Origin: Plotosus lineatus
Taxonomy: Eukaryota > Chordata > Actinopteri > Siluriformes > Plotosidae
Assembly (NCBI GenBank): GCA_024760905.1
Contig: CM045731.1
Span: 57,535,125 to 57,599,124, forward strand
Reading direction: 5' to 3'
Length of the DNA stretch: 64,000 nucleotides
In this document: positions 63,701 to 64,000 of the stretch, piece by piece
How positions within the stretch are numbered: position 1 is the first letter of the stretch
How the letters are laid out: each line of letters opens with the position of its first letter
Position numbers and translations under genes: made by a program
Notes under the pieces: generated by a model
Seen by the model: only the letters and a program-made list of their open reading frames with translations
What the model was told of the DNA's origin: nothing
The model's database searches: none

Positions 63701-64000
63701 CTGCAGACATCTGAAGCAGTCCTGGGTTTCACCACAATGAAGAATAAAAACTGGTTTGATGAAAACAACCAGGAGATCCAGGAAGTTCTGCTGAGGAAGG
63801 AACAAGTCAACCAGACCCACCTAGCTCAACTGTCTTGTCCCGAGACGAAAGCTGCCTTCTGTCAGATCTGCAGCAATCTCCAGTGCAAGCTTCGTGAGAT
63901 CCAGAACGAGTGGTGGACAAACCTCGCAGAGAGAACTCAACAATCTGCGAATGCCGGCGATTATAGAGGCTTTTATGAAGCCATCAAAGATGTGTATGGC
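60192..64000 (+). CDS. ppm1k: Mitochondrial PP2C phosphatase PPM1K, 5' part (runs off the right edge)
   Basis: Three coding exons are in the window: 60192-60628, 60798-60898 and 62384-62549, giving 234 codons plus two bases. The remaining exons must lie beyond 64000. PPM1K dephosphorylates the E1-alpha subunit of the branched-chain keto-acid dehydrogenase in the mitochondrial matrix. The N-terminus is rich in Arg, Ser and Ala and lacks acids, as expected for a mitochondrial targeting peptide. It is followed by [31 protein letters not shown], the metal-binding [40 protein letters not shown] and [13 protein letters not shown], all in family order. The acceptor at 60177-60178 (TTTATAG) sits 13 bases before the ATG, so a non-coding 5' exon lies upstream. 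Confidence 0.92.
60638..60700 (+). repeat. (CA)n after ppm1k coding exon 1
   Basis: About 31 CA units begin nine bases after the donor. Confidence 0.9.
60899..62383 (+). other. ppm1k intron 2
   Basis: GTATGA donor and TTTTCTAG acceptor. Contents are AT-rich, with a decayed SINE-like scrap near 61915-62000; no gene. Confidence 0.45.
62384..62549 (+). CDS. ppm1k: ppm1k coding exon 3: PP2C core motif
   Basis: Starts after TATTTTCTAG and ends CAGAG|GTACAA. It encodes [24 protein letters not shown] and [12 protein letters not shown]. Phase 1 from exon 2 is honoured, making the junction codon GCC. Confidence 0.9.
63305..64000 (+). mobile_element. Non-LTR retrotransposon, endonuclease-to-RT linker, open to the window edge
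   Basis: 232 codons are open without a stop to the last base. The start shows [32 protein letters not shown] and [14 protein letters not shown], the final motifs of an AP-type endonuclease. The linker then reads [32 protein letters not shown] and [13 protein letters not shown], which precede the reverse transcriptase in many fish elements. It differs from the RTE-like LINE above. It is in a ppm1k intron, same strand. Confidence 0.75.

Overview
This is a 64 kb piece of a ray-finned fish (teleost) nuclear chromosome. The evidence is split vertebrate genes with GT-AG introns, dense CA/TA microsatellites, several Tc1-type transposons with Sleeping Beauty-like ends, tRNA-derived SINEs, RTE-like LINEs, hAT and pogo-like DNA elements, and a degraded endogenous retrovirus. 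I cannot name the species. No bacterial gene, CRISPR array, rRNA or intact tRNA gene is visible.

Four protein-coding genes were assembled by hand from splice sites and reading phase. (1) + strand, 234-14599: an uncharacterised 307-residue Ser/Thr-rich (mucin-like) type I membrane protein, 8 exons, one intron with a GC donor. (2) + strand, 20128-32028: rnf150, a Goliath-family PA-TM-RING E3 ubiquitin ligase, 7 exons, 435 residues. (3) - strand, 44081-35462: a protein phosphatase methylesterase 1 (ppme1) homologue, 14 exons, 368 residues, catalytic Ser/Asp/His all present but with divergent ends. (4) + strand, 60192 to beyond the right edge: ppm1k, the mitochondrial PP2C phosphatase of branched-chain amino-acid metabolism, first three coding exons. 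rnf150 and ppme1 converge, and their likely poly(A) signals sit back to back at about 34465-34477. ppme1 and ppm1k both act in protein phosphatase biology, but the window gives no evidence that they are co-regulated.

Most of the rest is mobile DNA, much of it nested. At 50.3-58.0 kb an endogenous retrovirus relic (5' LTR, proline-tRNA primer site, gag, protease and integrase remnants) has been broken by a SINE, a Tc1 element and an RTE-like LINE. In ppme1 intron 12 a hAT element with an exact 8-bp target duplication holds a 5'-truncated LINE with its own duplication. In rnf150 intron 1 a pogo-like element lies near a second one that carries a 300-bp-armed inverted repeat.

I did not find a new biological system in the sense of a new gene cassette. 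The most interesting signals are: a SINE family whose body fuses pieces of the 5' UTR and 3' tail of a LINE found in the same window; the same SINE head carried on a second, unrelated tail; a Tc1 family whose copies share one disabling frameshift; a GC-AG intron in the unknown mucin-like gene; and a ppme1 exon 2/3 junction squeezed between dinucleotide repeats. Splice boundaries are inferred from sequence and phase only, and repeat edges are approximate unless a target-site duplication is given.
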